Made by a program: the position numbers and the translations under genes
Part shown: piece after piece, positions 16,710 to 25,696 of the stretch
Layout of the letters: each line of letters starts with the position of its first letter
Position numbering within the stretch: position 1 is the first letter of the stretch
Notes under the pieces: generated by a model
Seen by the model: the letters and a program-made list of their open reading frames with translations, nothing else
What the model was told of the DNA's origin: nothing
Database searches by the model: none
From: Saprospiraceae bacterium
GTDB taxonomy: Bacteria > Bacteroidota > Bacteroidia > Chitinophagales > Saprospiraceae
Reading direction: 5' to 3'
Length of the DNA stretch: 64,000 nucleotides
NCBI GenBank assembly: GCA_028285545.1
Contig: JANQPA010000114.1
Location: 62,001 to 126,000 of the forward strand

Positions 16710-19700
16710 TTAGTTGTATTTGAAAAACCTGTAAGTCTTCTTTCTGAGGGCATTGGAATTATGGATAAAATAAAGGCCTGGAGCTAAATCTCCAAGATCC
16801 CATTTAATGGTATTCCACCCAATTTGGATTAAAGGCTTTAATATTTTTATGGTTCGGCCCAATTGATCAAAAATGCTTAAGGTCAGTTTGTCGCTTTCGG
16901 TATAAATCCTTGAAATTAATTCGGGGTTATGATCACTTAATAAGGTTGGTGAAACTTCCCACTCAAATAAATAACTGGTGCAATCTGACTTTTGAACAAT
17001 AATGTCCGAGTAGATGAAGGTTCCATCCAGGTCAACCATTTTCAGCCGGTAATAATTTATACTTTTGGGTCTTTTATCCACAAATTTATAAGTATGTGAT
17101 CCAGTACTGATAATGCCCGGCATCTGCACTAATTTTGTGAAGTTCCTACCGTCTTCACTTTTTTCCAATTCATAATGACTAAAATTGGTCTCTAATTGGG
17201 TTTTCCACTGAACCAAAACTTTACAATCTTTTGCCTCACTGGAAAATTCAATTAATTCTACTGGAAGAACACTGATTCCCGTAAATTTTCGCAATAAAAC
17301 CGCTGATTCAAATGGTTCTAGGGTAATGTTTTTTGTGAACAATTGTTTGTGGACATCAATATAATTATGTCTCAATTCAATGGTGGTATCAGAAAGAGAA
17401 GCATTATATTCAAATCGGATCAAATTGTCTGGAGATGTAACCGTTGCAATCGCTTCTTTTAATTCAATATTGTCGATCCAAAATACAGTATTGTCATCCA
17501 CAGAATTGATCTCTATCCGCGGCCTTGAGGCATTTTCCGGATAAGAAAATAAAAACTCATATTCGTCTCTACTCTCATCGATCCTTATGTGTTTAGGTAG
17601 TGGTAATCCTGATTCTGTCCATTGTTCAGAAGCTAAAGTAATTTCTAACTCTTTTTCCTTTTCAGCAATTGCACTAAATCGTAGTATGTATTGTTTCGTT
17701 TTGCTTAATGGGTTTATTTCCATTCTCAAACTAGAGCCAGCATTGGGTTGTATTCTAATAGCTCCTCCATCTAAATCAGTAGAAGATACCCAAGATTCTT
17801 CACAGCTTGTGCCAGAAGGTGTCCAACAATAAGCTCCGTAAATATCAGAGTCGAATGTTCCATTTTGGAAGAGGTTTTCATCTTCCATATAATTTAAAGA
17901 ATAAGGCCTAAAGGTAACTGGGCTTTTTTGAGACCCCGCATCTTTATTAAAGGTAGTCTGCCAACCTTCAAGACTATACATGGAATTTTTAAGATATTCC
18001 CCATTATTATAGTATTGGTGATGGATGACCAGATCATCATTTAAAGGTCGGGAATAATTATTATCCCTAAATTCTCCCATTTGGGCGACATCATCCTTAA
18101 TGGTATAAAGCCAGGTAATCATTTGGGACGGATCTTTACTTACCAAGATGTTGTCACGTACGAGAGTTCTTCTTATTGGGTCACCACTATTATCATGTTT
18201 GAGTCCAATTTGTGTTTGGTTGTTAAATATGGTGTTTTTTTCAATTAAAATATCACGTGTATTGTGCAAATAAATTCCTAATCGGCCACCATTGGCAATG
18301 GTATTACTAATAATGTCAACATTAGTGGCATTATCATCCAGATAAATACCTTCGGCAGGCCTTTTGTTTAAACTGGTTGTTCCTTCTGGAGCCCCAATGG
18401 CATGGAGAACAATATTGCCAATGATTTTTCGATCACTATTTTGTAATACCTGGCCTGTGTAAGTGTAAATCCCTCCTCCATCGTCTTTGACCAGGCAAAA
18501 TGAATCGATAAAATTATTTTTTATGAGCACCTGATTCCCTCCAAAATCTAAAGCATTATACCCTATGTTTTTGATAGAATTATTCTCGATGACCATTTTT
18601 CCACTTCTATTATAAATCCCAATATAATTCCCATCACCACTTTCTCCCATTCCGGGAAAAGTCCCTATGTTTTTGATTTTATTATTAAGTAGTTTCGAAT
18701 TATATGTTTGGTTTCTTAAATTAATTCCATTGTTGTTGGCATTGTATATATGGCAATTACTGATCTCAACATTGGGCCTTCCTTGAATTAGAACTGCATC
18801 AGTTCCAGAAAAGCTGATGTTACAATTATCAATCTTTAAATCAGTAGTGTTGGATAGAAAATCATAAATACCGAATTTGTTGGCTCCGGAAAAGGTAAGG
18901 TTTTGAATAACAATATGACTTTCATCAACTTGAAAAAGTCGATCAACAGAACTGACCTGTGTAGTAAAATTATTGGGAGATTCATTTCCAAAAAAGACAT
19001 AAATTCTTGAAGTTGAGGGATGGAAATACCATTCTCCAAATTGGTCTAAGGTCTTGATGTCATTTTGCAAAAAATACCCATAGCCGACATTGGGCCAGTA
19101 TTTAGGAGGACTAAAAGTGATGGTCGACCCTGAATGATTTAAAATTTCGGATCGGTCAATAATCCACCTATTGGACCTCATAACTATCTCGGCTCCTTTC
19201 CAGCTAGGAACGTCAGGTATCTCAATGTTTGTGATGGCTCCATTTTGATTTAAGTTATTAATTCTAATATATCCTTTATTAGGAGCATTAATATTAGGAT
19301 ATCTTCCCATTGCATACTGAACTCCATTTATCACTACTACATTTACATCAGATTCATGTGATAAAGGAGGACTTTGGTAAATTCCGTTGCCTACACTCCT
19401 CCAGTTGCTAACATTTGTAAAACCAGAAATAACTGGTTTTGAACCAGTGCCATAGTCTGTAAAAACAATCGGGGCTCCATCCTTTCCAGCCTTTGTTACA
19501 CGAATGGAACCATAAAATTGATCACCCCTTTTAAAAAAGATGGTGTCCCCACTCTGAAGGGAACCCATAATTTGATTTAGTTTAGCTAATGACTTAAATG
19601 GTGTGGAAGGTGACTGTGCTTGTGTAAGTGTTCTAGTATCATTACCAGTACTGTTTGAAAAATAATAGTTGGTAGCTTTAGATGATGTAGATAATACTAG

Positions 19701-19745
19701 AATAATAGTTAATGTTAATAAATTTAATCGGAAACAGGATCTCAT
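16710..19745 (-). CDS. Right-handed beta-helix protein with T9SS sorting domain
   Basis: The 1011-residue protein has a signal peptide (about 1-24). A region with many short parallel-beta repeats rich in N/I/G follows (about 90-560, with runs such as NNNGINLRNQTYNSKLLNNK). This resembles polysaccharide lyases, C5-epimerases and NosD-like proteins. A carbohydrate-binding-like jelly roll is likely at about 640-770. The end is a type A T9SS sorting domain (about 925-1011, with LSIFDQLGRTIK and LAPGLYFIH), so the protein should be exported through T9SS and placed on the surface or released. It sits divergently beside the polysaccharide locus, which suggests action on that or a related polymer. 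The catalytic residues cannot be identified by eye. Confidence 0.85.
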   Translation of the reverse strand: MRSCFRLNLLTLTIILVLSTSSKATNYYFSNSTGNDTRTLTQAQSPSTPFKSLAKLNQIMGSLQSGDTIFFKRGDQFYGSIRVTKAGKDGAPIVFTDYGTGSKPVISGFTNVSNWRSVGNGIYQSPPLSHESDVNVVVINGVQYAMGRYPNINAPNKGYIRINNLNQNGAITNIEIPDVPSWKGAEIVMRSNRWIIDRSEILNHSGSTITFSPPKYWPNVGYGYFLQNDIKTLDQFGEWYFHPSTSRIYVFFGNESPNNFTTQVSSVDRLFQVDESHIVIQNLTFSGANKFGIYDFLSNTTDLKIDNCNISFSGTDAVLIQGRPNVEISNCHIYNANNNGINLRNQTYNSKLLNNKIKNIGTFPGMGESGDGNYIGIYNRSGKMVIENNSIKNIGYNALDFGGNQVLIKNNFIDSFCLVKDDGGGIYTYTGQVLQNSDRKIIGNIVLHAIGAPEGTTSLNKRPAEGIYLDDNATNVDIISNTIANGGRLGIYLHNTRDILIEKNTIFNNQTQIGLKHDNSGDPIRRTLVRDNILVSKDPSQMITWLYTIKDDVAQMGEFRDNNYSRPLNDDLVIHHQYYNNGEYLKNSMYSLEGWQTTFNKDAGSQKSPVTFRPYSLNYMEDENLFQNGTFDSDIYGAYCWTPSGTSCEESWVSSTDLDGGAIRIQPNAGSSLRMEINPLSKTKQYILRFSAIAEKEKELEITLASEQWTESGLPLPKHIRIDESRDEYEFLFSYPENASRPRIEINSVDDNTVFWIDNIELKEAIATVTSPDNLIRFEYNASLSDTTIELRHNYIDVHKQLFTKNITLEPFESAVLLRKFTGISVLPVELIEFSSEAKDCKVLVQWKTQLETNFSHYELEKSEDGRNFTKLVQMPGIISTGSHTYKFVDKRPKSINYYRLKMVDLDGTFIYSDIIVQKSDCTSYLFEWEVSPTLLSDHNPELISRIYTESDKLTLSIFDQLGRTIKILKPLIQIGWNTIKWDLGDLAPGLYFIHNSNALRKKTYRFFKYN

Positions 19746-20302
19746 TAATTTAGTAGTTTAAAGCGCGTTAAAAGTAGTAAGAGGATATATGTCACAAAAA
19801 AACCTTGTGTTAGGAAACCTATACATGAAAGTGACGTATATTGAAATAATTGAGATTTATTTGTTATCAGGCCAAACAAATTATTTCTCTCATTCATCCT
19901 AAATGTAGGATAAGATTGAAGAAACAATAATTGCTTATTGTTGAATAAGGGGAGATGTTTTTATTGAAGGATAAATTCAATCTCCTAATATTGATTCATC
20001 AATATTATTAGAGAATACTCTATCCTTGGTTTTTTGTTAAAATGCGTGTTTTGAAAAATTGTTCATTCCTAATTCTAACTTGAACGCAATTCATCTTGAA
20101 TTAGTGTGAAATTATGGAAAAATAATAGGGTTTGAGCAAAATATTCAAAAGCACAAAATTTTAAAGCAGGCTTTTATTTTAGACAACACTATTGGTTGGT
20201 AAAATATAACTATTTGTGTAAACAGCTTCAGTTTTATTATTTAAATTTAATTGTGAAACACTAAAAAAATACATTCAAATTTCGCATATGTATAATTTTT
20301 GT

Positions 20303-20310
20303 TATATTTG
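20303..20310 (+). promoter_or_regulatory. Candidate -7 promoter element for the polysaccharide operon
   Basis: TATATTTG matches the Bacteroidota -7 consensus, followed by a purine-rich start region. Transcription from here would give a leader of about 400 nt before the wza-like gene. No clear -33 TTG is seen. Confidence 0.35.
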
Positions 20311-20392
20311 TGAGATTGTAAAAATAAAGAGCTGTCTACACACCTTAATAATTCTTTTTTACTGACCTTTCGTTTGCTAAATTACAAGCAGC

Positions 20393-20642
20393 GAAGATAA
20401 GGCCATCTTCAAAAAGAATAATAATTACGTTTTTAATTTTCCCTTTTCCCTCTGTAATAAACGGGTTACTACAATTTTTAAATTTTAGTAATCAACTATA
20501 ACCATTCATACACTTTGGATTACTAACAGGAAATTTGTTCCTGAATGGCAAGCCATTGAAGTGTAATACTACCAGTTTAAGCAGTTTTCATAGAATAGAA
20601 CGCACTACTCAAATCTGACATTAAATACTTGTTATTTAATGT
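20393..20642 (+). promoter_or_regulatory. Structured 5' leader of the polysaccharide operon
   Basis: Five perfect local hairpins follow one another on the transcript side: GAAGAT/ATCTTC (20393-20410), TTAGTAATC/GATTACTAA (20485-20526), CAGGAA/TTCCTG (20527-20543), AATGGC/GCCATT (20544-20557) and ACATTAAATA/TATTTAATGT (20618-20642). The density of perfect stems suggests a structured RNA that controls elongation or translation. No known riboswitch class is recognised. Confidence 0.45.
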
Positions 20643-20724
20643 TGGGAGTGCTATAAGTCCAAGATTAAGAGCGACTTATGGGTGGCGGAGCTTTATCCTC
20701 TTTACCTTTACAATACAAAAATCG

Positions 20725-21495
20725 ATGCGAGTTTTTATAGTTTTACTTGGAATGTATCTTATTATGACAACAAATGGCTGTGTATCTTATAATCAATTAG
20801 TGAATTACCGCAGTGATCAGGTGGATTCAGCCATTTTACATTATGTGAAAGTACCGGAATTAAAGATGCAGCCAAATGATATTTTAAGCATAACTGTTTT
20901 CGGTACAGATACAGAACTTGCTGATCCTTTTAATATGCGGCGAACCGAAAGAGATAATTTTAATAACATAGAAACCTTGCAGCTTACTGGATATTTGATT
21001 GATAATGATGGAAATATAGATTTTCCTGTTCTGGGAAAAATCTATTTGAATGGTTTAACAACTGAAGAGTGCAAGCAAAAGATAGCTGAATTATTAGAAG
21101 AATACCTGGTTAAGCCGGTTGTGATGGTTAGACTCTTAAATTTTAGAGTTACTGTTTCAGGGGAGGTACTAAATCCTGGCTCTTTTTCGGTATTGAACGA
21201 ACGAATTTCCTTGGCTGATGCCCTTGCCCTTGCTGGGGGCATGACAGCTTATGCCAATAGAACAAATATTCTAGTTCTAAGAGAAGATAAAGAGTTTTTA
21301 TCTCTGAATAGAGTGAATATGCAATCGAGCGATTTATTTACCTCTGATTATTATTACTTAAGACAAAATGATTTGATTTATGTAGAGCCTCTTAAAGAAA
21401 AGGTAGGAGCTGTGGCAGATCGAAGCGACAGAGTTTTTCCAATTATTTCTGCATTTGGAACAATTGCAGCCATAGCAATTGCTCTTTTCAGATAG
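20725..21495 (+). CDS. wza: Polysaccharide export outer-membrane lipoprotein, Wza-like
   Basis: This 257-residue protein begins with a lipoprotein signal peptide (MRVFIVLLGMYLIMTTNGC). It then has a poly-export domain (about 40-140, YVKVPELKMQPNDILSITVFG) and an SLBB domain (about 150-230, VTVSGEVLNPGSF and LADALALAGG). A hydrophobic C-terminal segment (ISAFGTIAAIAIALF) probably crosses the outer membrane. It should form the outer-membrane channel for the polymer. The start is ATG 20725; an in-frame TTG 96 bases upstream would bury the lipoprotein signal. The Wzc-like gene follows after 31 bp, as is usual. The lack of a second SLBB copy makes it shorter than E. coli Wza. Confidence 0.9.
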   Translation: MRVFIVLLGMYLIMTTNGCVSYNQLVNYRSDQVDSAILHYVKVPELKMQPNDILSITVFGTDTELADPFNMRRTERDNFNNIETLQLTGYLIDNDGNIDFPVLGKIYLNGLTTEECKQKIAELLEEYLVKPVVMVRLLNFRVTVSGEVLNPGSFSVLNERISLADALALAGGMTAYANRTNILVLREDKEFLSLNRVNMQSSDLFTSDYYYLRQNDLIYVEPLKEKVGAVADRSDRVFPIISAFGTIAAIAIALFR

Positions 21496-21526
21496 TTTTT
21501 TAGGCTACTAGATTAATTGATAATAT

Positions 21527-23854
21527 ATGAGTACAAAAGGTAATCCAAACATCTTATTAGTTGAAAGCCAAGGCGTTGACCCGAAAGAGGAGGAAGTCAA
21601 CTATAAAAATCTTTTGTCTGTCTATATATTCAATCGATGGTATATATATGTTTTGTTGACTACTGTTTTTGTGGCTATAACATATTATTATGTTCAGAAA
21701 AGCCCTGAAATATATGAGATAACAGCAAAGCTGCAGGTCAAGGAAACACCCAATGAATATACTCCCGAGGATGATTGGTTGCAAAGGAATTTAAATGTCC
21801 ACAGTACTTCAGATAATGTAAATAATGAAATTGAGGTTTTGACCGCTTTTTCTCTAATGCATGAAGTGGTAAAGGAATTGGATTTGGAAATTAATTATTA
21901 CAACAAAAAAGGACTGAATCATCAAGAATTATACACTAATTCACCAATTTATGTTGACACCTTTTTACTTGGTGAGATTGAAAACACTGAATTCAACCTA
22001 ATTCCCATTGACCAAAATACCTTTGCCTTTGCCCAGGATAGCATCATTGGACGCTATGCCTATGGTGAACTGTTTACAAACTCTTTTGGGACTTTCCGCA
22101 TTCAGAAAAAAAGAGAACTTCCCATCGATTCAGATTATTCGGTATTTGTTTCTTTTTCTGACACCAAATCAGTAGCTGAAAGCTTTTTGGATGAATTTAA
22201 AGTTGAATTTTCTGACATCAATAATAAATCCTCCGTTTTAAATCTCATTATTTTTGATATCGTACCTGAAAGAGGAGTAGATTTATTGAATACCCTGGTT
22301 AAAAAACATAATGAGGAAAAATATAATAAGAATAATGAGATAGCTCTAAAAACCCTGGAGTTTATCAATGAAAGATTAGGAGAAATAAGCAATGAATTAA
22401 ATACTGTCGAAAATAATTTAGAGCGATATAAAATCAATAATGACATTACTTCAGAAACCACTTCTGATCTTAACCTAATGTTGGAGCAGGAAAATCAGCT
22501 TAGACAGGATCAGCGTGACCTTAAGGTGAAGATCAGTATCATTAATACCATGAAGGAAAATCTGAATAATGATTTAACTGATGCGAATGAATTAATTAAT
22601 GAGAATCTTTCCATTATAAATGATCAAATTCTCGCTCTCGTACAGCCCTATAATCAGATGGTTTTAAGAAGAAAGAAACTGCTATTGACAGGTACTTCCT
22701 CCAACCCAGTGATTCAATCTTTAAACCAGGAATTGGAAAGTTTAAAATCTTCCATTATTGAGTCTCTGATGAATATGAAAAATGATTTGGAACTACAATT
22801 GGAAGGAATAGAAATCCAGTATCAAAATGTGGCCAGCCGCCTGAGAAGTGTGCCCAGAAAAGAAAAACAAATGGGCGACCGGTCCAGGAGACAAACCATT
22901 ACCCAGGAGTTGTATGTATATCTTTTGAGAAAAAAGGAAGAAACCTCTTTATCACTCATAAGCAATTTTTCTAATTCTACATTAGTTGATCCGCCGAGAA
23001 GTAGTATGGGACCTGTGGCCCCTAATAAAAAGAGAATGTATATGGTGGGCTTTGGGGGAGGAATTTTTCTGTCCTTCTTTTTAATTGTTGTGTTGGAATT
23101 TTTCAAAGACAATATTGAGACAGAGCAGGATATAAAAAGAATTCTCCAAGATGGATTTTTCATTGGAATGATTAACCAAAATAAAAATAAAGAAAGACAA
23201 GTGGTATTGCGTCAGCGGAATGCATCAGTTGCAGAGAGTTTTAGGGCACTTAGGGCCAACTTGCAATTCCATTTTCGAAACCCCCAAAAAACCATAATGG
23301 TCACTTCAAGTACCAGTGCAGAAGGTAAGTCATTCATTGCTGCCAACCTGGCCATGAATTTTGCCTTGACCAGCAAAAAAGCAATTATTGTAGATTTTGA
23401 TTTGCACAAACCTGATCTTGAGGCCTATTTGGAAGAAAAAACTGAAGAAGGTTTAAGTGATTATTTTACGGATACCTCTTATTTAGAAGATATCATAAAA
23501 CCCATAACCAATTTCCCTCAGCTTCATTTTATTTCAAGTGGACCAGTAGTCGCTTATCCCAGTGAACTAATCTCTGAAGATAAAGTCACTGAATTATTTG
23601 ACTACTTAAAATCCAATTATGATATCATTATTATTGATACTCCCCCCATTGGCATCATTTCCGATGCCCTATTCCTAACAAAACATGTGGATATTTCACT
23701 ATTTGTTATGCGTGCAAAACACACTAAACGAGAGATGGTAGAAAAAGCAAATGAAATGGTTAAGAAAAAGCTTTTACCAAATCCTGTTATGGTTTTGAAC
23801 GGAGTTAAGGACAAAAATAATTATAGATACTATTTCAAAAAGAACGCTGTATGA
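21527..23854 (+). CDS. wzc: Wzc-like chain-length regulator and BY-kinase
   Basis: The 775-residue inner-membrane protein combines a Wzz-type domain with a bacterial tyrosine kinase. The first membrane segment is at about 40-58, a long periplasmic coiled coil at about 270-470, and the second membrane segment at about 505-525. The kinase part has Walker A in TSAEGKS (about 595-601), Walker A' VDFDLHKP (about 621-628) and Walker B IIIDTPP (about 701-707). The C-terminus carries a short tyrosine cluster (NNYRYYFKKNAV), fewer tyrosines than in E. coli Wzc. It should couple polymerisation to export through Wza. No cognate phosphatase is found in the window. Confidence 0.93.
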   Translation: MSTKGNPNILLVESQGVDPKEEEVNYKNLLSVYIFNRWYIYVLLTTVFVAITYYYVQKSPEIYEITAKLQVKETPNEYTPEDDWLQRNLNVHSTSDNVNNEIEVLTAFSLMHEVVKELDLEINYYNKKGLNHQELYTNSPIYVDTFLLGEIENTEFNLIPIDQNTFAFAQDSIIGRYAYGELFTNSFGTFRIQKKRELPIDSDYSVFVSFSDTKSVAESFLDEFKVEFSDINNKSSVLNLIIFDIVPERGVDLLNTLVKKHNEEKYNKNNEIALKTLEFINERLGEISNELNTVENNLERYKINNDITSETTSDLNLMLEQENQLRQDQRDLKVKISIINTMKENLNNDLTDANELINENLSIINDQILALVQPYNQMVLRRKKLLLTGTSSNPVIQSLNQELESLKSSIIESLMNMKNDLELQLEGIEIQYQNVASRLRSVPRKEKQMGDRSRRQTITQELYVYLLRKKEETSLSLISNFSNSTLVDPPRSSMGPVAPNKKRMYMVGFGGGIFLSFFLIVVLEFFKDNIETEQDIKRILQDGFFIGMINQNKNKERQVVLRQRNASVAESFRALRANLQFHFRNPQKTIMVTSSTSAEGKSFIAANLAMNFALTSKKAIIVDFDLHKPDLEAYLEEKTEEGLSDYFTDTSYLEDIIKPITNFPQLHFISSGPVVAYPSELISEDKVTELFDYLKSNYDIIIIDTPPIGIISDALFLTKHVDISLFVMRAKHTKREMVEKANEMVKKKLLPNPVMVLNGVKDKNNYRYYFKKNAV

Positions 23855-24141
23855 GTAAAATGTTTTAAAACTTGCTTTATTCCCTGTTGCAATTTTTGAT
23901 CGATAATTTTTCCAACGCCGATTAGTAGGATTGTGTGAAAAGAAAATTCTGAAAAACTCGAAAATAATATGTTTATAGCTTTTTATGAGCTGTTTATATA
24001 TTAAACAAAATTATTGAATTTCATTTTTTACATGAGCTTACAGATGTTTAGTTTTTCCCTTACAACATTAAATAGTTCGCGCTATCTGACTCATTTGAGT
24101 TGGAGATGATTTGATTTATTGATTCTACAATTGTAATTACC

Positions 24142-25611
24142 ATGAAAGTGCAACAAGTTGTTATTCCTAGTTTACCCGTAAGCAAAAAGGAAAAATTATT
24201 TTTTTCTGGAGCGAAAAATTTTATTAGGCAAAGAAGACATTCAGAACTCTTATTAATCGGAGTAGTGGCCCTTGATTTTCTGTTGTTTAATGCCATTTTA
24301 GTGCTGTCGATGGGGAGGGAAATTGGTGTAAATGAACTCTTTACCAATCATTTTGAATCCATAATGTTGTTTTTGTTTATCTCAAATGTTATTGGGGTAT
24401 TTGTGGCTTCATTTACGGAGGTTTACGAAATGTTTGAAGGAGTTAAGTTAAATCTGAAAATTAAAAACCTCTTCTGGAGTACGCTGATATTTTTTGGAAT
24501 AATTAGCCTGGTATATTATCAGTTCTTTTTCTCTAAACTGGAAATCCATTTTCTGGTTCCTGCTTTTATTTGTTTTACGATTCTATCAACTGTGATTCAT
24601 ACCATAACTCGGATTATTTCTCTTAGGTATGGTTCCTCTTATTTATCTTATGCCATAATTGGGGGAAAAATGTCCAGTTTTAATTATTTGCAAAATGTAT
24701 TGGCCTCAGTGTTTGGCCGTAATATTACTTGTATTGGACGATTTGCCGATGATAAAATACCTGGGGTTAGAAATTTGGGTACTTTTGATGATATTGCGAA
24801 TTTCATTTCACATAATAATCCCATCAATAAGCTTGTCTATATCGATAGCAATTTATCAGCAGAGGAAGTTCAAAAGTTAGGCAAATTATGCCGAAGTCAC
24901 TTTATTGATTTTGATGTTATGCCTGCAGAGATAGATTTCTTCGCCAAAGCAACACAGATTGAGCAGCTTGCTCATCTGCCTATCCTTCGCCGAAAGAAAG
25001 AACCACTTCATTTATCGAAGAATAGAATATTAAAAAGAGGTTTTGATATTATCTTTTCTCTAATGGTGATATTGCTGATCTTTCCCTGGCTTTTCCCCAT
25101 CATCGCTATTCTGATAAGGCTAGAGTCTAAAGGACCTATTTTCTTTAGTCAGTATCGAACAGGCTATTGGAGCAAACCTTTTAAATGCTTGAAATTCAGG
25201 TCAATGAGAGTTAATAACGATTGTGATAGAGTACAGGCAACAAAGAATGATAATAGAATTACCAAGATTGGAGCCTTCCTAAGAAAAACCAACCTGGATG
25301 AGCTTCCTCAATTTTTTAATGTATTGAAAGGGGAAATGTCAGTGGTTGGTCCCAGACCACATATGTTAAAGCATACAGAGGACTATTCCAAGCTGATTGA
25401 CTCCTATATGATTCGACATGAGGTTAAGCCTGGTATCACAGGTTGGGCACAGGTAAATGGATGGCGCGGCCCTACTGTGGAAGTTTACAAAATGATTAAT
25501 AGAGTAGAATATGACATCGACTATATCGAAAATTGGAATTTTTGGTTTGACTGCAAATGCATCTTCCTGACTGTATTTAATATGGTGAAAGGGGAAAATG
25601 AAGCATTTTAA
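24142..25611 (+). CDS. Polyprenyl-phosphate sugar-phosphate transferase (initiating, WcaJ-like)
   Basis: The 489-residue membrane protein starts polymer synthesis by moving a sugar-1-phosphate from an NDP-sugar to undecaprenyl phosphate. It has four N-terminal membrane segments (about 35-170), a CoA-binding-like middle domain (about 170-280) and the bacterial sugar transferase domain (about 295-489). That domain opens with KRGFDIIFSLMVILL and contains KFRSMR, KTNLDELPQ, VVGPRPH and PGITGWAQVNGWRG. This layout is the WcaJ/ExoY-long (PHPT) type. The gene is 287 bp after wzc; that gap may hold an internal promoter. The sugar is probably glucose or a related hexose, but this is not readable from sequence. 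Confidence 0.93.
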   Translation: MKVQQVVIPSLPVSKKEKLFFSGAKNFIRQRRHSELLLIGVVALDFLLFNAILVLSMGREIGVNELFTNHFESIMLFLFISNVIGVFVASFTEVYEMFEGVKLNLKIKNLFWSTLIFFGIISLVYYQFFFSKLEIHFLVPAFICFTILSTVIHTITRIISLRYGSSYLSYAIIGGKMSSFNYLQNVLASVFGRNITCIGRFADDKIPGVRNLGTFDDIANFISHNNPINKLVYIDSNLSAEEVQKLGKLCRSHFIDFDVMPAEIDFFAKATQIEQLAHLPILRRKKEPLHLSKNRILKRGFDIIFSLMVILLIFPWLFPIIAILIRLESKGPIFFSQYRTGYWSKPFKCLKFRSMRVNNDCDRVQATKNDNRITKIGAFLRKTNLDELPQFFNVLKGEMSVVGPRPHMLKHTEDYSKLIDSYMIRHEVKPGITGWAQVNGWRGPTVEVYKMINRVEYDIDYIENWNFWFDCKCIFLTVFNMVKGENEAF

Positions 25612-25696
25612 ATTAATTGCCTATGCAGATTGATTTTTACTATTTAGTCTTATTTCTATAAATCCTGAATAACGTTTTTATAATCCTTATTGAACA

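Larger units (their letters stand above)
19746..20724. other. Divergent intergenic region and polysaccharide operon leader
   Basis: Nearly 1 kb without a credible gene separates the beta-helix gene from the polysaccharide operon. It contains a palindrome AATATTGAT/ATCAATATT at 19987-20006, a TAnnTTTG box at 20303-20310 and a series of perfect hairpins from 20393 to 20642. A 60-codon minus-strand frame just upstream of the beta-helix gene has no supporting features and is left out. Confidence 0.55.

Noticed and set aside
19745-19927. 60-codon minus-strand frame directly before the beta-helix gene
   Set aside because: No start context, no recognisable features; more likely promoter DNA.
20629-20724. 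Longer N-terminus of the Wza-like protein from a TTG
   Set aside because: ATG 20725 gives a complete lipoprotein signal peptide with lipobox; the extension overlaps the last leader hairpin.
22135-23163. Two minus-strand frames of about 110 codons inside the wzc-like gene
   Set aside because: Both lie in coding sequence of a clear BY-kinase and have no features of their own.
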